Shown: positions 53,605 to 62,382 of the stretch, piece by piece
Layout: each line of letters begins with the position of its first letter
Position numbering within the stretch: the stretch's first letter is position 1
Source of the DNA: Kordia jejudonensis
GTDB taxonomy: Bacteria > Bacteroidota > Bacteroidia > Flavobacteriales > Flavobacteriaceae
Length of the DNA: 64,000 nucleotides
Assembly: GCF_001005315.1 (NCBI RefSeq)
Contig: NZ_LBMG01000029.1
Location: 1-64,000, forward strand
Reading direction: 5' to 3'
Program-made: the position numbers and the translations under genes
Notes under the pieces: generated by a model
What the model was told of the DNA's origin: nothing
The model's database searches: none
The model's input: only the letters and a program-made list of their open reading frames with translations

Positions 53605-54753
53605 ATGAAAAAGTACATCATGCTCCTCACTGCATTTGTATGTGTTTCCTACGTAAATGCGCAAATAAAAATTGAACAATTCAAATCTGAAAAACTGAAT
53701 GAAACCAGAGATATTCAGTTGTATCTTCCAGAAGATTATTCCGATGAAAAAGTATATCCTATCATTGTAGTGCTTGACGCGAATTACCTCTTTGAAAGTG
53801 TGGTAGCCAACAGTAAATTTTACAGTTACTGGGACGAAATGCCACAATCTATTGTAGTTGGTGTAAATCAATACAAAACAGAAGATCGTGAACGCGATTG
53901 TATGTATGAAGATGCTAGCGGATTGCCTACCGAAAAAGGAAGTAAGTTTTTTGAATTTATCGCGATGGAATTAGTGCCTTACGTGGAAAAAAACTACAAC
54001 ACCGCAAACTTTAAAATGATTGTTGGACACGATCATACGGCAAACTTTATCAACTATTATTTATTCAAAGAAGTTCCTTTATTTGATGCATACATCAATT
54101 TGAGCCCATCGTTTGCTCCAAAAATGGAAGAGCGTATCGTAAAACGTTTGGGCGAGTTTGAAGACAAAAAGTTTTTCTATCTCGCTACAGCGAAAGAAGA
54201 TACTAAAAAAGATGCCAAACGAATTCGTGCTTTGCATGCTTCATTACAGGAATTAAAAAAGGAAAATATTTTTTACTACTATGACGATTTTGCAGAAGCA
54301 AATCACAACTCTTTAGCGGTGCAAGCGATTCCGAAAGCGATGAGTCAGATATTTTCTATGTATCGCCCAATTAGTGTAAAAGAATACAAAGAAACCATTT
54401 CAAAACTCAATACATCTCCGTATATATACTTGACAGATAAATACCAAACGATAAAAGACCTTTTTGGTTTCGAGAAACGCGTTTCCGTCAACGATTTCAT
54501 GGCAATATATGCTGCTGTTCGCAAGAAAAATAATTTAGAAGATTTAAAATTATTGGCAAAATTGGGCAAAAAAGAATATCCTGATACGGCTTTATTTCAC
54601 TTCTTCATGGGAGAATTTTATGAAAAAGATGGCAAACCTAAAAAAGCATTGCGTATGTATCAAAATGGATTTAGTATGAATGCAATTGATTTTATTACAA
54701 AAGATTTAATGCTCGATAAAGCTGAAAAACTAAAACAAGACTTCGGTTGGTAA
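53605..54753 (+). CDS. Exported putative-esterase-fold protein with altered nucleophile elbow
   Basis: 382 residues with a signal peptide (about 1-19, ending YVNAQ). The esterase D/IroE-like alpha/beta domain is about 20-265: VYPIIVVLDANYLF, then VGVNQYKTEDRERDCM. At the nucleophile elbow the sequence is MIVGHDHTANF, so Asp143 stands where GHSxG has Ser; His is retained in EANHNSLA. A TPR-like helical tail (about 315-382) ends the protein. Probably inactive or chemically altered. In the panC to radA operon, 2 bp before radA. Confidence 0.82.
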   Translation: MKKYIMLLTAFVCVSYVNAQIKIEQFKSEKLNETRDIQLYLPEDYSDEKVYPIIVVLDANYLFESVVANSKFYSYWDEMPQSIVVGVNQYKTEDRERDCMYEDASGLPTEKGSKFFEFIAMELVPYVEKNYNTANFKMIVGHDHTANFINYYLFKEVPLFDAYINLSPSFAPKMEERIVKRLGEFEDKKFFYLATAKEDTKKDAKRIRALHASLQELKKENIFYYYDDFAEANHNSLAVQAIPKAMSQIFSMYRPISVKEYKETISKLNTSPYIYLTDKYQTIKDLFGFEKRVSVNDFMAIYAAVRKKNNLEDLKLLAKLGKKEYPDTALFHFFMGEFYEKDGKPKKALRMYQNGFSMNAIDFITKDLMLDKAEKLKQDFGW

Positions 54754-54754
54754 T

Positions 54755-56113
54755 ATGGCAAAAGTAAAAACAACCTTTTTCTGTCAAAACTGTGGATCAC
54801 AATTTGCAAAATGGCAAGGACAATGTACTTCTTGTAAACAGTGGAATACTATTGTGGAAGAAGTGATTCAAAAAGAAGTAAAAGCCAATTGGCAAAGCAA
54901 CGAAAAAAGCAAATCGAGAGTTTCAAAACCTACGTTAATTCACGAAATAAGCTCCACAACGGAAAAACGCCTACCAACTTCCGATCAGGAATTGGACAGA
55001 GTTCTTGGTGGCGGAATTGTACCTGGATCATTAATTCTTTTAGGTGGAGAACCTGGGATTGGAAAAAGTACATTGTTATTACAAATTTCACTCAAATTAC
55101 CATACAAAACTTTATACGTTTCTGGAGAAGAAAGTCAGAAACAAATAAAAATGCGCGCAGAACGCATCAGTCAAAAAAACTCCAATTGTTTTGTGTTGAC
55201 TGAAACAAAAACGCAAAATATCTTTAAGCAAATTGGCGAAATTGAACCTGATATTGTCATCATTGATTCCATTCAAACCTTACATTCAGATTATATAGAA
55301 TCGTCTGCGGGAAGCATTTCTCAAATTAGAGAATGTACGACAGAATTGATCAAATTTGCCAAAGAAAGTGGCACACCCGTGTTACTTATTGGACACATTA
55401 CGAAAGATGGAAATATTGCTGGTCCAAAGATTTTAGAACACATGGTGGATACGGTTTTGCAGTTTGAAGGCGATCGAAATCATGTCTATCGTATTTTACG
55501 CTCTCTAAAAAATCGTTTTGGTTCTACGTCTGAATTAGGAATCTATGAAATGTTATCTGATGGCTTACGCGAAGTGAGCAATCCGTCAGAAATACTAATT
55601 TCCAAAAACGCTGACGAATTGAGCGGAACTGCCATTGCAGCCACGTTAGAAGGCGCACGACCATTAATGATTGAAATTCAAGCATTAGTCAGCACCGCAG
55701 TGTACGGAACGCCACAACGAAGCACGACAGGTTACAATGCCAAACGTTTGAATATGTTATTGGCAGTGTTGGAAAAACGTGCAGGTTTCAAACTGGCGGC
55801 TAAAGATGTGTTCTTAAACATTACGGGCGGCATCAGTATTGATGATACTGCCATTGATTTGGCGGTTATTGCAGCTATTTTATCTAGTAATGAAGATGAA
55901 GAAATTTCGAAAGCAGATTGTTTTGCTGCCGAAATTGGTTTGGCTGGAGAAATTCGTCCCGTAAACAGAATAGATCAACGTATTTTAGAAGCTGAAAAGT
56001 TAGGTTTCAAACGCTTTTTTGCTTCAAAGCACAACAAAATATCGCTTCAAAATACAAACATAGAAATTGTATTAGTTTCCAGAATTGAAGATTTAGTTTC
56101 ACATCTTTTCTAG
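54755..56113 (+). CDS. radA: DNA repair protein RadA
   Basis: 452 residues. N-terminal zinc finger with Cys10, Cys13, Cys24 and Cys27; RecA-like ATPase with Walker A GGEPGIGKST at 98-106; the RadA-specific KNRFG motif in LRSLKNRFGSTSE; and a C-terminal Lon-protease-like domain (about 290-452; GGISIDDTAIDLAVIAAIL). A helicase acting in recombination branch migration. The preceding stop codon is one base away. Confidence 0.97.
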   Translation: MAKVKTTFFCQNCGSQFAKWQGQCTSCKQWNTIVEEVIQKEVKANWQSNEKSKSRVSKPTLIHEISSTTEKRLPTSDQELDRVLGGGIVPGSLILLGGEPGIGKSTLLLQISLKLPYKTLYVSGEESQKQIKMRAERISQKNSNCFVLTETKTQNIFKQIGEIEPDIVIIDSIQTLHSDYIESSAGSISQIRECTTELIKFAKESGTPVLLIGHITKDGNIAGPKILEHMVDTVLQFEGDRNHVYRILRSLKNRFGSTSELGIYEMLSDGLREVSNPSEILISKNADELSGTAIAATLEGARPLMIEIQALVSTAVYGTPQRSTTGYNAKRLNMLLAVLEKRAGFKLAAKDVFLNITGGISIDDTAIDLAVIAAILSSNEDEEISKADCFAAEIGLAGEIRPVNRIDQRILEAEKLGFKRFFASKHNKISLQNTNIEIVLVSRIEDLVSHLF

Positions 56114-56241
56114 GAGAAAATCATTAAAATTGTCTTGTAAAATCTACATTTTATCGAAAATAGATCTTAAAATATGCTGAATAGACAATATTCATGTATC
56201 ATGCAGAGTTAATTATCTGTAAGATTACCTAAAAAACCAAG

Positions 56242-56277
56242 AAAGGGAATATGACGCAATGTCTATTCCCTTTTTTA
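56242..56277 (+). terminator. Intrinsic terminator after radA
   Basis: AAAGGGAATA and TATTCCCTTT pair, with an inner GAC/GTC helix around GCAAT, followed by a T tract about 125 bp after the radA stop. Confidence 0.85.
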
Positions 56278-56380
56278 TTTCTTATGTATTTATTATTTCA
56301 CACATGATGCGGAATACAGTTTTAGCATTTTAATGCTCATTGGCACGCGTTACAAACGCGCGCTAGCGTACGAAAATTGT

Positions 56381-56405
56381 AGATTCCTGCCTTCGCAGGA
56401 ATGAC
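56381..56405 (+). repeat. Palindromic intergenic repeat (ATTCCTGC-CTTC-GCAGGAAT type)
   Basis: A perfect 8-bp stem ATTCCTGC/GCAGGAAT with loop CTTC, flanked by AG on the left and GACA on the right, of the scattered GATTCCTGC...GCAGGAATGACA class. It lies 46 bp before tandem array 2. Confidence 0.7.
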
Positions 56406-56451
56406 ATTGTAACTTTGAAATGCTAAACTCAAAAGTATTTTAAATACTTAC

Positions 56452-56947
56452 GCGAAGCGAGCCAAAAGCGAAGCGAGCCAAAAGCGAAGCGAGCCAAAAG
56501 CGAAGCGAGCCAAAAGCGAAGCGAGCCAAAAGCGAAGCGAGCCAAAAGCGAAGCGAGCCAAAAGCGAAGCGAGCCAAAAGCGAAGCGAGCCAAAAGCGAA
56601 GCGAGCCAAAAGCGAAGCGAGCCAAAAGCGAAGCGAGCCAAAAGCGAAGCGAGCCAAAAGCGAAGCGAGCCAAAAGCGAAGCGAGCCAAAAGCGAAGCGA
56701 GCCAAAAGCGAAGCGAGCCAAAAGCGAAGCGAGCCAAAAGCGAAGCGAGCCAAAAGCGAAGCGAGCCAAAAGCGAAGCGAGCCAAAAGCGAAGCGAGCCA
56801 AAAGCGAAGCGAGCCAAAAGCGAAGCGAGCCAAAAGCGAAGCGAGCCAAAAGCGAAGCGAGCCAAAAGCGAAGCGAGCCAAAAGCGAAGCGAGCCAAAAG
56901 CGAAGCGAGCCAAAAGCGAAGCGAGCCAAAAGCGAAGCGAGCCAAAA
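56452..56947. repeat. Tandem array 2: 31 perfect copies of a 16-bp unit
   Basis: GCGAAGCGAGCCAAAA is repeated 31 times without visible change (496 bp), then a partial GCGA. It is preceded by AAAAGTATTTTAAAT plus ACTTAC, nearly the same flank as array 1, and ends 17 bp before the aldo/keto reductase stop codon. The unit shares GCGAAGC and the CCAAAA end with the subunits of array 1. A 16-bp period has no stop codon in three frames of one strand, which creates the long spurious open frames. No spacers, hence no CRISPR. Confidence 0.97.
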
Positions 56948-56964
56948 GCGAAAAAAGGCGCAAA

Positions 56965-57999
56965 TTACGGTGCCGGATTCGGAATACTATTATGAATTGC
57001 GTTAATTTCGTCTAAAATTTCTTGTGACAATTCTACATCAATACTTGCAATATTTTCCTCTAATTGTTTCAAGTTTGTTGCGCCAATGATGTTTCCTGTT
57101 AAATATGGTTGCTGATTAACGAATGCTAATGACATTTGCGCCAAACTTAAACCGTGCTTTTGAGCAAGTTCGTTGTATTTTTCCGTTGCTTTTGTTGCTT
57201 GTTCGCCGCTGTAACGTGCAAAACGTGGAAATAAAGTCAATCGTCCATTTTCAGGTTTTTTTCCGCCTAAGTATTTTCCAGAAAGTACTCCAAACGCCAT
57301 TGGAGAATATGCCAATAAACCAACACCTTCACGCATGGCAATTTCTGACAATCCAGAATCAAAGCTTCTACATAATAGTGAATACGCATTTTGGATGGTT
57401 ACCATTCTTGGCAATCCTTTTTTAGATTCTTCCAAATAGCGCATGGTTCCCCAAGGTGTTTCGTTTGAGATTCCGACTTGACGAATTTTCCCTTCTTTGA
57501 TGAGTTCATCAAGAGTTTCAAGGCTTTCGTGAAAGTTGTATTCCCAAGCATCATTTGGATCGTATTCGTAAATACGTTGCCCAAATGTATTGGTATTTCG
57601 TTCTGGCCAATGCAATTGATATAAATCTATGTAATCGGTTTGCAAACGTTTTAAGCTATTTTCTACAGCATCTTTGATGGCTTCTGGCTTGAAACCATTG
57701 GTTCGAATGTGTGCAGTGTAATCGCCTGGACCTGCAATTTTAGAGGCTAAAACCACCTTGTCTCGGTTTCCAGATTTTTTGAACCAAGTTCCGATGATGC
57801 GTTCGGTTTCCGCATAGGTTTCCGCAGTTGCTGGCACAGGATATAACTCCGCAGTATCAAAAAAGTTGACTCCTTTTTCAAAAGCGAAATCCATTTGCGC
57901 ATGTCCTTCGGCTTCGGTATTTTGATTTCCCCACGTCATGGTTCCTAGGCAAATTTTACTAACGCTGATGTCTGTATGTGGTATTTTTGAATATTTCAT
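56965..57999 (-). CDS. Aldo/keto reductase (Tas-like)
   Basis: 344 residues; NAD(P)H-dependent TIM-barrel oxidoreductase. The tetrad is visible: Asp and Tyr in FFDTAELYPVP (about 48-57), Lys in VVLASKIAG and His in YQLHWPERN. The extended stretch AHIRTNGFKPEAIKDAVENS and the overall length fit the Tas/YajO-like subfamily. Its 3' end meets tandem array 2. Confidence 0.94.
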   Translation of the reverse strand: MKYSKIPHTDISVSKICLGTMTWGNQNTEAEGHAQMDFAFEKGVNFFDTAELYPVPATAETYAETERIIGTWFKKSGNRDKVVLASKIAGPGDYTAHIRTNGFKPEAIKDAVENSLKRLQTDYIDLYQLHWPERNTNTFGQRIYEYDPNDAWEYNFHESLETLDELIKEGKIRQVGISNETPWGTMRYLEESKKGLPRMVTIQNAYSLLCRSFDSGLSEIAMREGVGLLAYSPMAFGVLSGKYLGGKKPENGRLTLFPRFARYSGEQATKATEKYNELAQKHGLSLAQMSLAFVNQQPYLTGNIIGATNLKQLEENIASIDVELSQEILDEINAIHNSIPNPAP

Positions 58000-58178
58000 T
58001 TGGTACTTCTTTTTCTTTTCGGTTTATATTTTTAGCAAATTTTCATTGTTCCTCTACTTTGCATTAAGGATGGAGCGGTTTGTTGGAGCTCTTTGTGAGA
58101 TGCTGAATCAAGTTCAGCATGACGAGCAAAAGCGACTAGCGAGAGCCTGACCTCTTTTTTTGAGGGAATGCCCAAATT
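58000..58178. other. Intergenic region with palindromic repeat, no gene
   Basis: 179 bp; A/T-rich near the aldo/keto reductase start, then a more GC-rich patch (58070-58150) with a 28-bp palindromic repeat and AGCGACTAGCGAGAGCC. No credible coding sequence. Confidence 0.5.
58097..58124 (+). repeat. Palindromic repeat, stem ATGCTGAA/TTCAGCAT
   Basis: GAG, then ATGCTGAA-TCAAG-TTCAGCAT, then GACG. Same 28-bp layout as the copy at 59027-59054, with two paired (compensatory) changes in the stem. Confidence 0.75.
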
Positions 58179-58940
58179 TTATACTTCAACCTCGACCAAA
58201 ATTGGGCAATGATCTGAATGTTTGGCTTGGGGTAATATTGTTGCTCTGCTGATGTTGTCTTTCAGCGGCTCGCTTACCATGTTGTAATCAATGCGCCAAC
58301 CTTTGTTATTGGCACGCGCATTGGCACGATAACTCCACCAACTGTAATGATGTGGTTCTTTGTTGAGGTGGCGAAACGAATCGATGAATCCGCTATCGAT
58401 AAAACTTCCAATCCAAGCGCGTTCTTCTGGCAAGAAACCTGAAACACCTTTCATTTTAGGATTGTGAATGTCTATAGCTTCATGACAGATATTGTAATCG
58501 CCACAAACCACTAAGTTTGGAATTTCGTTGCGTAAATTTGTTAGGTATTCTTTGATTTCGTCCATGTATTGAAACTTGAAATTGAGTCGCGCATCGTTGG
58601 TTCCTGATGGCAAGTACATGCTCATGATGGAGATATTGTCATAATCGACTCGCAAGTTGCGACCTTCAAAATCCATCGTTTCAATTCCTGTTCCGTATGC
58701 TACATGGTTGGGCTCTTTTTTACAAAGAATTGCCACGCCACTATAGCCTTTTTTTTGCGCACTGTACCAATAGTTGTATTTGTAACCTGCTTGTTCAAAA
58801 GCTTCTATATCAAGTTGCTCTTTTTGCGCTTTAATTTCTTGCAAACAAATGACATCTGGGTTTGCTTGTTGCAACCATTCTAGGAAGCCTTTTTTGATGG
58901 CTGCACGAATTCCGTTTACGTTGTATGATATTATTTTCAC
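58179..58940 (-). CDS. xth: Exodeoxyribonuclease III
   Basis: 253 residues; AP endonuclease and 3'-5' exonuclease of base-excision repair. MKIISYNVNGIRAAIKKGF start, metal-ligand Glu in CLQEIKAQ (about 34-41), GDYNICHEAIDIHNPK in the centre and the catalytic C-terminal SDHCPI. Complete. Single gene. Confidence 0.96.
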   Translation of the reverse strand: MKIISYNVNGIRAAIKKGFLEWLQQANPDVICLQEIKAQKEQLDIEAFEQAGYKYNYWYSAQKKGYSGVAILCKKEPNHVAYGTGIETMDFEGRNLRVDYDNISIMSMYLPSGTNDARLNFKFQYMDEIKEYLTNLRNEIPNLVVCGDYNICHEAIDIHNPKMKGVSGFLPEERAWIGSFIDSGFIDSFRHLNKEPHHYSWWSYRANARANNKGWRIDYNMVSEPLKDNISRATILPQAKHSDHCPILVEVEV

Positions 58941-59026
58941 GCTTGTATGTGTTTATTTTATGAAGTTGAAAATTTGTCAAACCGAATCAATTTCAGTTTC
59001 TCATAACAATTGATAATCATTTATGT

Positions 59027-59054
59027 GAGATTCTGGATCAAGTCCAGAATGACG
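59027..59054 (+). repeat. Palindromic repeat, stem ATTCTGGA/TCCAGAAT
   Basis: GAG, then ATTCTGGA-TCAAG-TCCAGAAT, then GACG. The loop TCAAG and both flanks equal the copy at 58097-58124, while the stem differs by compensating base pairs. Confidence 0.75.
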
Positions 59055-59116
59055 TCTCTTCAGGCTTTTTTATTTAGTATGATTTACAATAAATAAAAGC
59101 GTATTTGAAGTCACTT

Positions 59117-60931
59117 TTATTCTTCTTCGTTATCGTTTAATCTTCGTTCTAGTTCTGCTTGAAATTCTTCCATGACAGGTTTTACGGTACTTTCTGGAAG
59201 ATCGGCAATACGAATGTACATTAACCCATCAACCGCATTGTTGAATAATGGATCAACGTTGAACGCAATTACTTTTGCATTTTGCTTTACATACTTTTTA
59301 ATTAGTACTGGCAAGCGCAAACTTCCTGGTTCTATTTCGTCAATGATTTTATCAAATTTGTTTAAATCCGCCGCCGTTTCGTCAAAAATGAAATCTTTGT
59401 CTGCATCTTTGAGCTTTACTTTGAATTCTTTTTTCGGATGAATGTATTGCGCAATGTATGGATCGTAATAATGCGATTTCATAAATTCGATCATCAACGA
59501 CTTTGAAAAGTTTGAGAATTGATTACTAATACTTACGCCACCAATGAGATATTTGTGTTCAGGATGACGCAATGTTGTATGTACAATTCCTTTCCAAAGT
59601 AAGAATAATGGCATTGGTTTTTGCTGATATTCTTTTGTGATGAATGCTCTTCCCATTTCAATGGATTCGCTCATCATTTTGTGCAATTCTGGTTCAAAAC
59701 GGAACAAGTCTTGCAAATAGAAACCGTCGATTCCGTAGTTGGCATATATTTGACTTCCAAGTCCCATTCTGTAAGCTCCCGCAAGTTGTTTTGCTTCCGA
59801 ATCCCACAGAAACATGTGATGGTAGTAATAGTCAAATTTGTCTAAATCGATGGCTTTGTTGGTTCCTTCTCCGATTTCTCTGAATGTGATTTCTCGAAGT
59901 CGTCCAATTTCGCGTAATACGTTTGGAATTTCTGAAGCTTCTGCTATAAATACTTGGTAATTTTTACTGGTAAGTAGGTGATGTGTTTTGGACAATCCTT
60001 CTACTTCCGATTGAATGAGTTCTGCTGAAACTGGCGTAATGATTTCCTTCGGAGCTTTCGGTATTTTAGGTATTTTTAACGATGTTGGCACTTTACTCAG
60101 CAAGTTTTGCTTTTCGTATGTGTTGGACAACATGTATGTTTTTTTGCGTAAGAATTCTGTAAAATCGCCTAAGTCTGTATATTCATCTTGCGCTTTTACC
60201 GTAATTGGTTTTCCAATACGCACTTTGATGACTCTGTTTTTTTGTGTGAGTAATTCTGAAGGCAGTTTTGCTGTTCTGAGTGTATCACTAATTTTGGAGA
60301 GTCTGTAAAAAGTTCGGCTGTTTTTCGCATGAAAATAGATAGGAACTACAGGAACTTTAGCTTTTTGCACCAACTTCATTGCTGCTTCTTCCCAAGGTTT
60401 GTCGACAATTAGTTTGCCGTCTTTGTAGGTTGATACTTCTCCTGCTGGAAAAATTCCAAGTGGTTTTCCTTCACGCAAGTGCATGATAGATTGTTTGAAA
60501 CCTGCCAAACTTGATTTTGCACCTTTGTGATCTTCAAAAGGATTCACGGGCATTACATATGGTTTTAACGGATCGACACGATGAAGTAAGAAATTTGCAA
60601 TGATTTTATAATCTGGTCGTTGTTCTACCATCAGTTTTAGCAACAATATACCGTCAATTCCGCCGAGTGGATGATTGGAAATGGTCACATATGCGCCGTC
60701 TTTTGGAAGACGTTTTAAATCTTCCTCAGGAATTTCAAATTTAATTTTAAACTCATCTAACAATGCATTTAGAAACTCTAAATCATCGAGATGTTTGTGT
60801 TTGTCATAAATTTTATTCACATCAGAGATACGAAGCACTTTCATTAGAATCCAACCGATGAATGTTCCAATGAATCCGTATTTGTCTAATTTGATCGCTT
60901 TTGCAACTTCTTTTGCAGTTACCAATCCCAT
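59117..60931 (-). CDS. olsF: Bifunctional acyltransferase OlsF-like (amino-acid lipid synthase)
   Basis: 604 residues. The N-terminal half (about 1-270) is a PlsC/OlsA-like O-acyltransferase with ISNHPLGGIDG (His87, Asp93, spacing H-x5-D) and the downstream GIFPAGEVSTYKDG motif. The C-terminal half (about 320-560) is an OlsB/GNAT-like N-acyltransferase (REIGRLREITFREIGEGTNK, then SIEMGRAFI). This is the fusion layout of OlsF, known from Serratia and Flavobacterium johnsoniae to make ornithine lipids from acyl-ACP. The amino acid used here (ornithine or glycine) cannot be read from the sequence. Confidence 0.88.
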   Translation of the reverse strand: MGLVTAKEVAKAIKLDKYGFIGTFIGWILMKVLRISDVNKIYDKHKHLDDLEFLNALLDEFKIKFEIPEEDLKRLPKDGAYVTISNHPLGGIDGILLLKLMVEQRPDYKIIANFLLHRVDPLKPYVMPVNPFEDHKGAKSSLAGFKQSIMHLREGKPLGIFPAGEVSTYKDGKLIVDKPWEEAAMKLVQKAKVPVVPIYFHAKNSRTFYRLSKISDTLRTAKLPSELLTQKNRVIKVRIGKPITVKAQDEYTDLGDFTEFLRKKTYMLSNTYEKQNLLSKVPTSLKIPKIPKAPKEIITPVSAELIQSEVEGLSKTHHLLTSKNYQVFIAEASEIPNVLREIGRLREITFREIGEGTNKAIDLDKFDYYYHHMFLWDSEAKQLAGAYRMGLGSQIYANYGIDGFYLQDLFRFEPELHKMMSESIEMGRAFITKEYQQKPMPLFLLWKGIVHTTLRHPEHKYLIGGVSISNQFSNFSKSLMIEFMKSHYYDPYIAQYIHPKKEFKVKLKDADKDFIFDETAADLNKFDKIIDEIEPGSLRLPVLIKKYVKQNAKVIAFNVDPLFNNAVDGLMYIRIADLPESTVKPVMEEFQAELERRLNDNEEE

Positions 60932-60986
60932 ATATTAACTTTAAGGCGAATTACAAATATAGGAAAACAACCTTAATTTATGTGAT

Positions 60987-62237
60987 TTATTTCACAACTA
61001 ACTGAATCGTTTGTTCCGCACGTTGTTCTACTAGAATTTCTTTGTCTTTCTGCAATCCTTTAATCGCTGATTCTGTAAAGTGTCGTATGGTATATAACGA
61101 TACATTTTCAAAGTGTGTCACCTTGAATTTTGATCGTAATGTATTGAGTAATTTGTCCAAATTATTGAATTTGTTATCTACACAAACTGAAAAACTGATT
61201 GCTGAGTTTTGAATGACATCTACTTTCATTTTACAATCGTGTAATAGCTTGAATATTTCGCTGATATTATTTTCTACAATGAATGAAAAATCTAACGAAG
61301 ACAACGAAATTAGTACTTGATTCTTTTTGACAATGAAACACGGAATATTTGGCACAATTCCGACTCCTTTTGACACTGTGGTTCCTGCTGCTGTTGGATT
61401 GAGAAACGATTTTACATACAACGGAATTTCTTTACGTTGCAACGGTTGTAAGGTTTTTGGATGAATTACCGATGCGCCATAAAACGCCAACTCGATCGCT
61501 TCACGGTAGGAAATATTGTGTAGCAGTTGTGCATTTTCAAAATAGCGTGGATCTGCATTTAACACACCTGGTACATCTTTCCAAATGGTCACACTTTCCG
61601 CATTTAGACAATAGGCAAAAATAGCCGCCGTATAATCCGAACCTTCACGCCCTAATGTTGTGGTAAAGTTGTTTGGATCGCTTCCAATAAACCCTTGCGT
61701 AATGTTGAGTTTGTTACGATTTACATGTTGTTTGATGTTTTCCTGCGTAATGTCCCAATGTACTTTAGCATCTCGATAATTGGTATTTGTTTTGATCATT
61801 TCGCGAGCATCTAACCACGTATTTTCAATATCAATACTGTTGAGATATGCGCTTACAATTATTGTTGAAATCAATTCTCCAAAAGACACCAATTGGTCGT
61901 ACACATAGTTATAATCTGGCGATTTGTTTCTGCCCAAAAACCCTTGCATTTCTTCAAAAAACCGCTTTACTTTCCCATAGATTGGATGGTTTTCATTTGG
62001 AAATAATTCCAATAGAATTTCATTGTGATATTTGGCAATTTCTTGAATCGACGCTTGCAATGCCGTATCTTCTTCAAAGTAGTTTTTTATGACAACTTCA
62101 ACGGCATTGGTTGTTTTTCCCATGGCAGAAATTACGATTAATGTATTGTCGTATCCTACTTCTTGCAATACGTTTACAAGATTTTTTACGCCATTGGCAT
62201 CTTTTACGGATGCACCACCAAATTTGAATATTTTCAT
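60987..62237 (-). CDS. lysC: Aspartate kinase
   Basis: 416 residues; first step of the Lys/Thr/Met pathway. KIFKFGGASVKDANGV start (nucleotide site), VISAMGKTTNAV near 36-47, GFIGSDPNNFTTTLGREGSDYTA near 185-207 and two ACT domains in the last 130 residues for feedback control. Monofunctional, with no homoserine dehydrogenase part. Upstream of it lies a palindromic repeat. Confidence 0.94.
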   Translation of the reverse strand: MKIFKFGGASVKDANGVKNLVNVLQEVGYDNTLIVISAMGKTTNAVEVVIKNYFEEDTALQASIQEIAKYHNEILLELFPNENHPIYGKVKRFFEEMQGFLGRNKSPDYNYVYDQLVSFGELISTIIVSAYLNSIDIENTWLDAREMIKTNTNYRDAKVHWDITQENIKQHVNRNKLNITQGFIGSDPNNFTTTLGREGSDYTAAIFAYCLNAESVTIWKDVPGVLNADPRYFENAQLLHNISYREAIELAFYGASVIHPKTLQPLQRKEIPLYVKSFLNPTAAGTTVSKGVGIVPNIPCFIVKKNQVLISLSSLDFSFIVENNISEIFKLLHDCKMKVDVIQNSAISFSVCVDNKFNNLDKLLNTLRSKFKVTHFENVSLYTIRHFTESAIKGLQKDKEILVEQRAEQTIQLVVK

Positions 62238-62257
62238 AACAAAGTTTTAGTTTGTTG

Positions 62258-62278
62258 TTCCCGCAAAAGCGAGAATCT
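62258..62278 (-). repeat. Palindromic intergenic repeat (TTCTCGC-TTTT-GCGGGAA type)
   Basis: On the minus strand TTCTCGC-TTTT-GCGGGAA forms a 7-bp stem with one G-U pair; of the same class as the palindrome at 56381-56405. Confidence 0.55.
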
Positions 62279-62382
62279 TTTATAGTATATTTTTAGTTTC
62301 TTAATCTTCTCGATACAAAATTTTATACCAAAATTTCAATCGAAGTGACGATTTAATTCAAAAGCATCAAGCTTAATTTGCC

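Larger units (their letters stand above)
56114..56451. other. 338-bp region between radA and tandem array 2, without genes
   Basis: No open frame stands out. It contains the radA terminator (56242-56277), a CGCGTTACAAACGCGCG-type GC-rich patch near 56347-56370, a palindromic repeat (56381-56405) and the array flank AAAAGTATTTTAAAT plus ACTTAC at 56431-56451. Confidence 0.6.

Noticed and set aside
56429-56963. Overlapping open frames (157-171 residues) of repeated LARFAFGSLRFWLAS type
   Set aside because: All three minus-strand frames encode the same sequence because the 16-bp unit of array 2 cycles through every frame. Artefact of the repeat.
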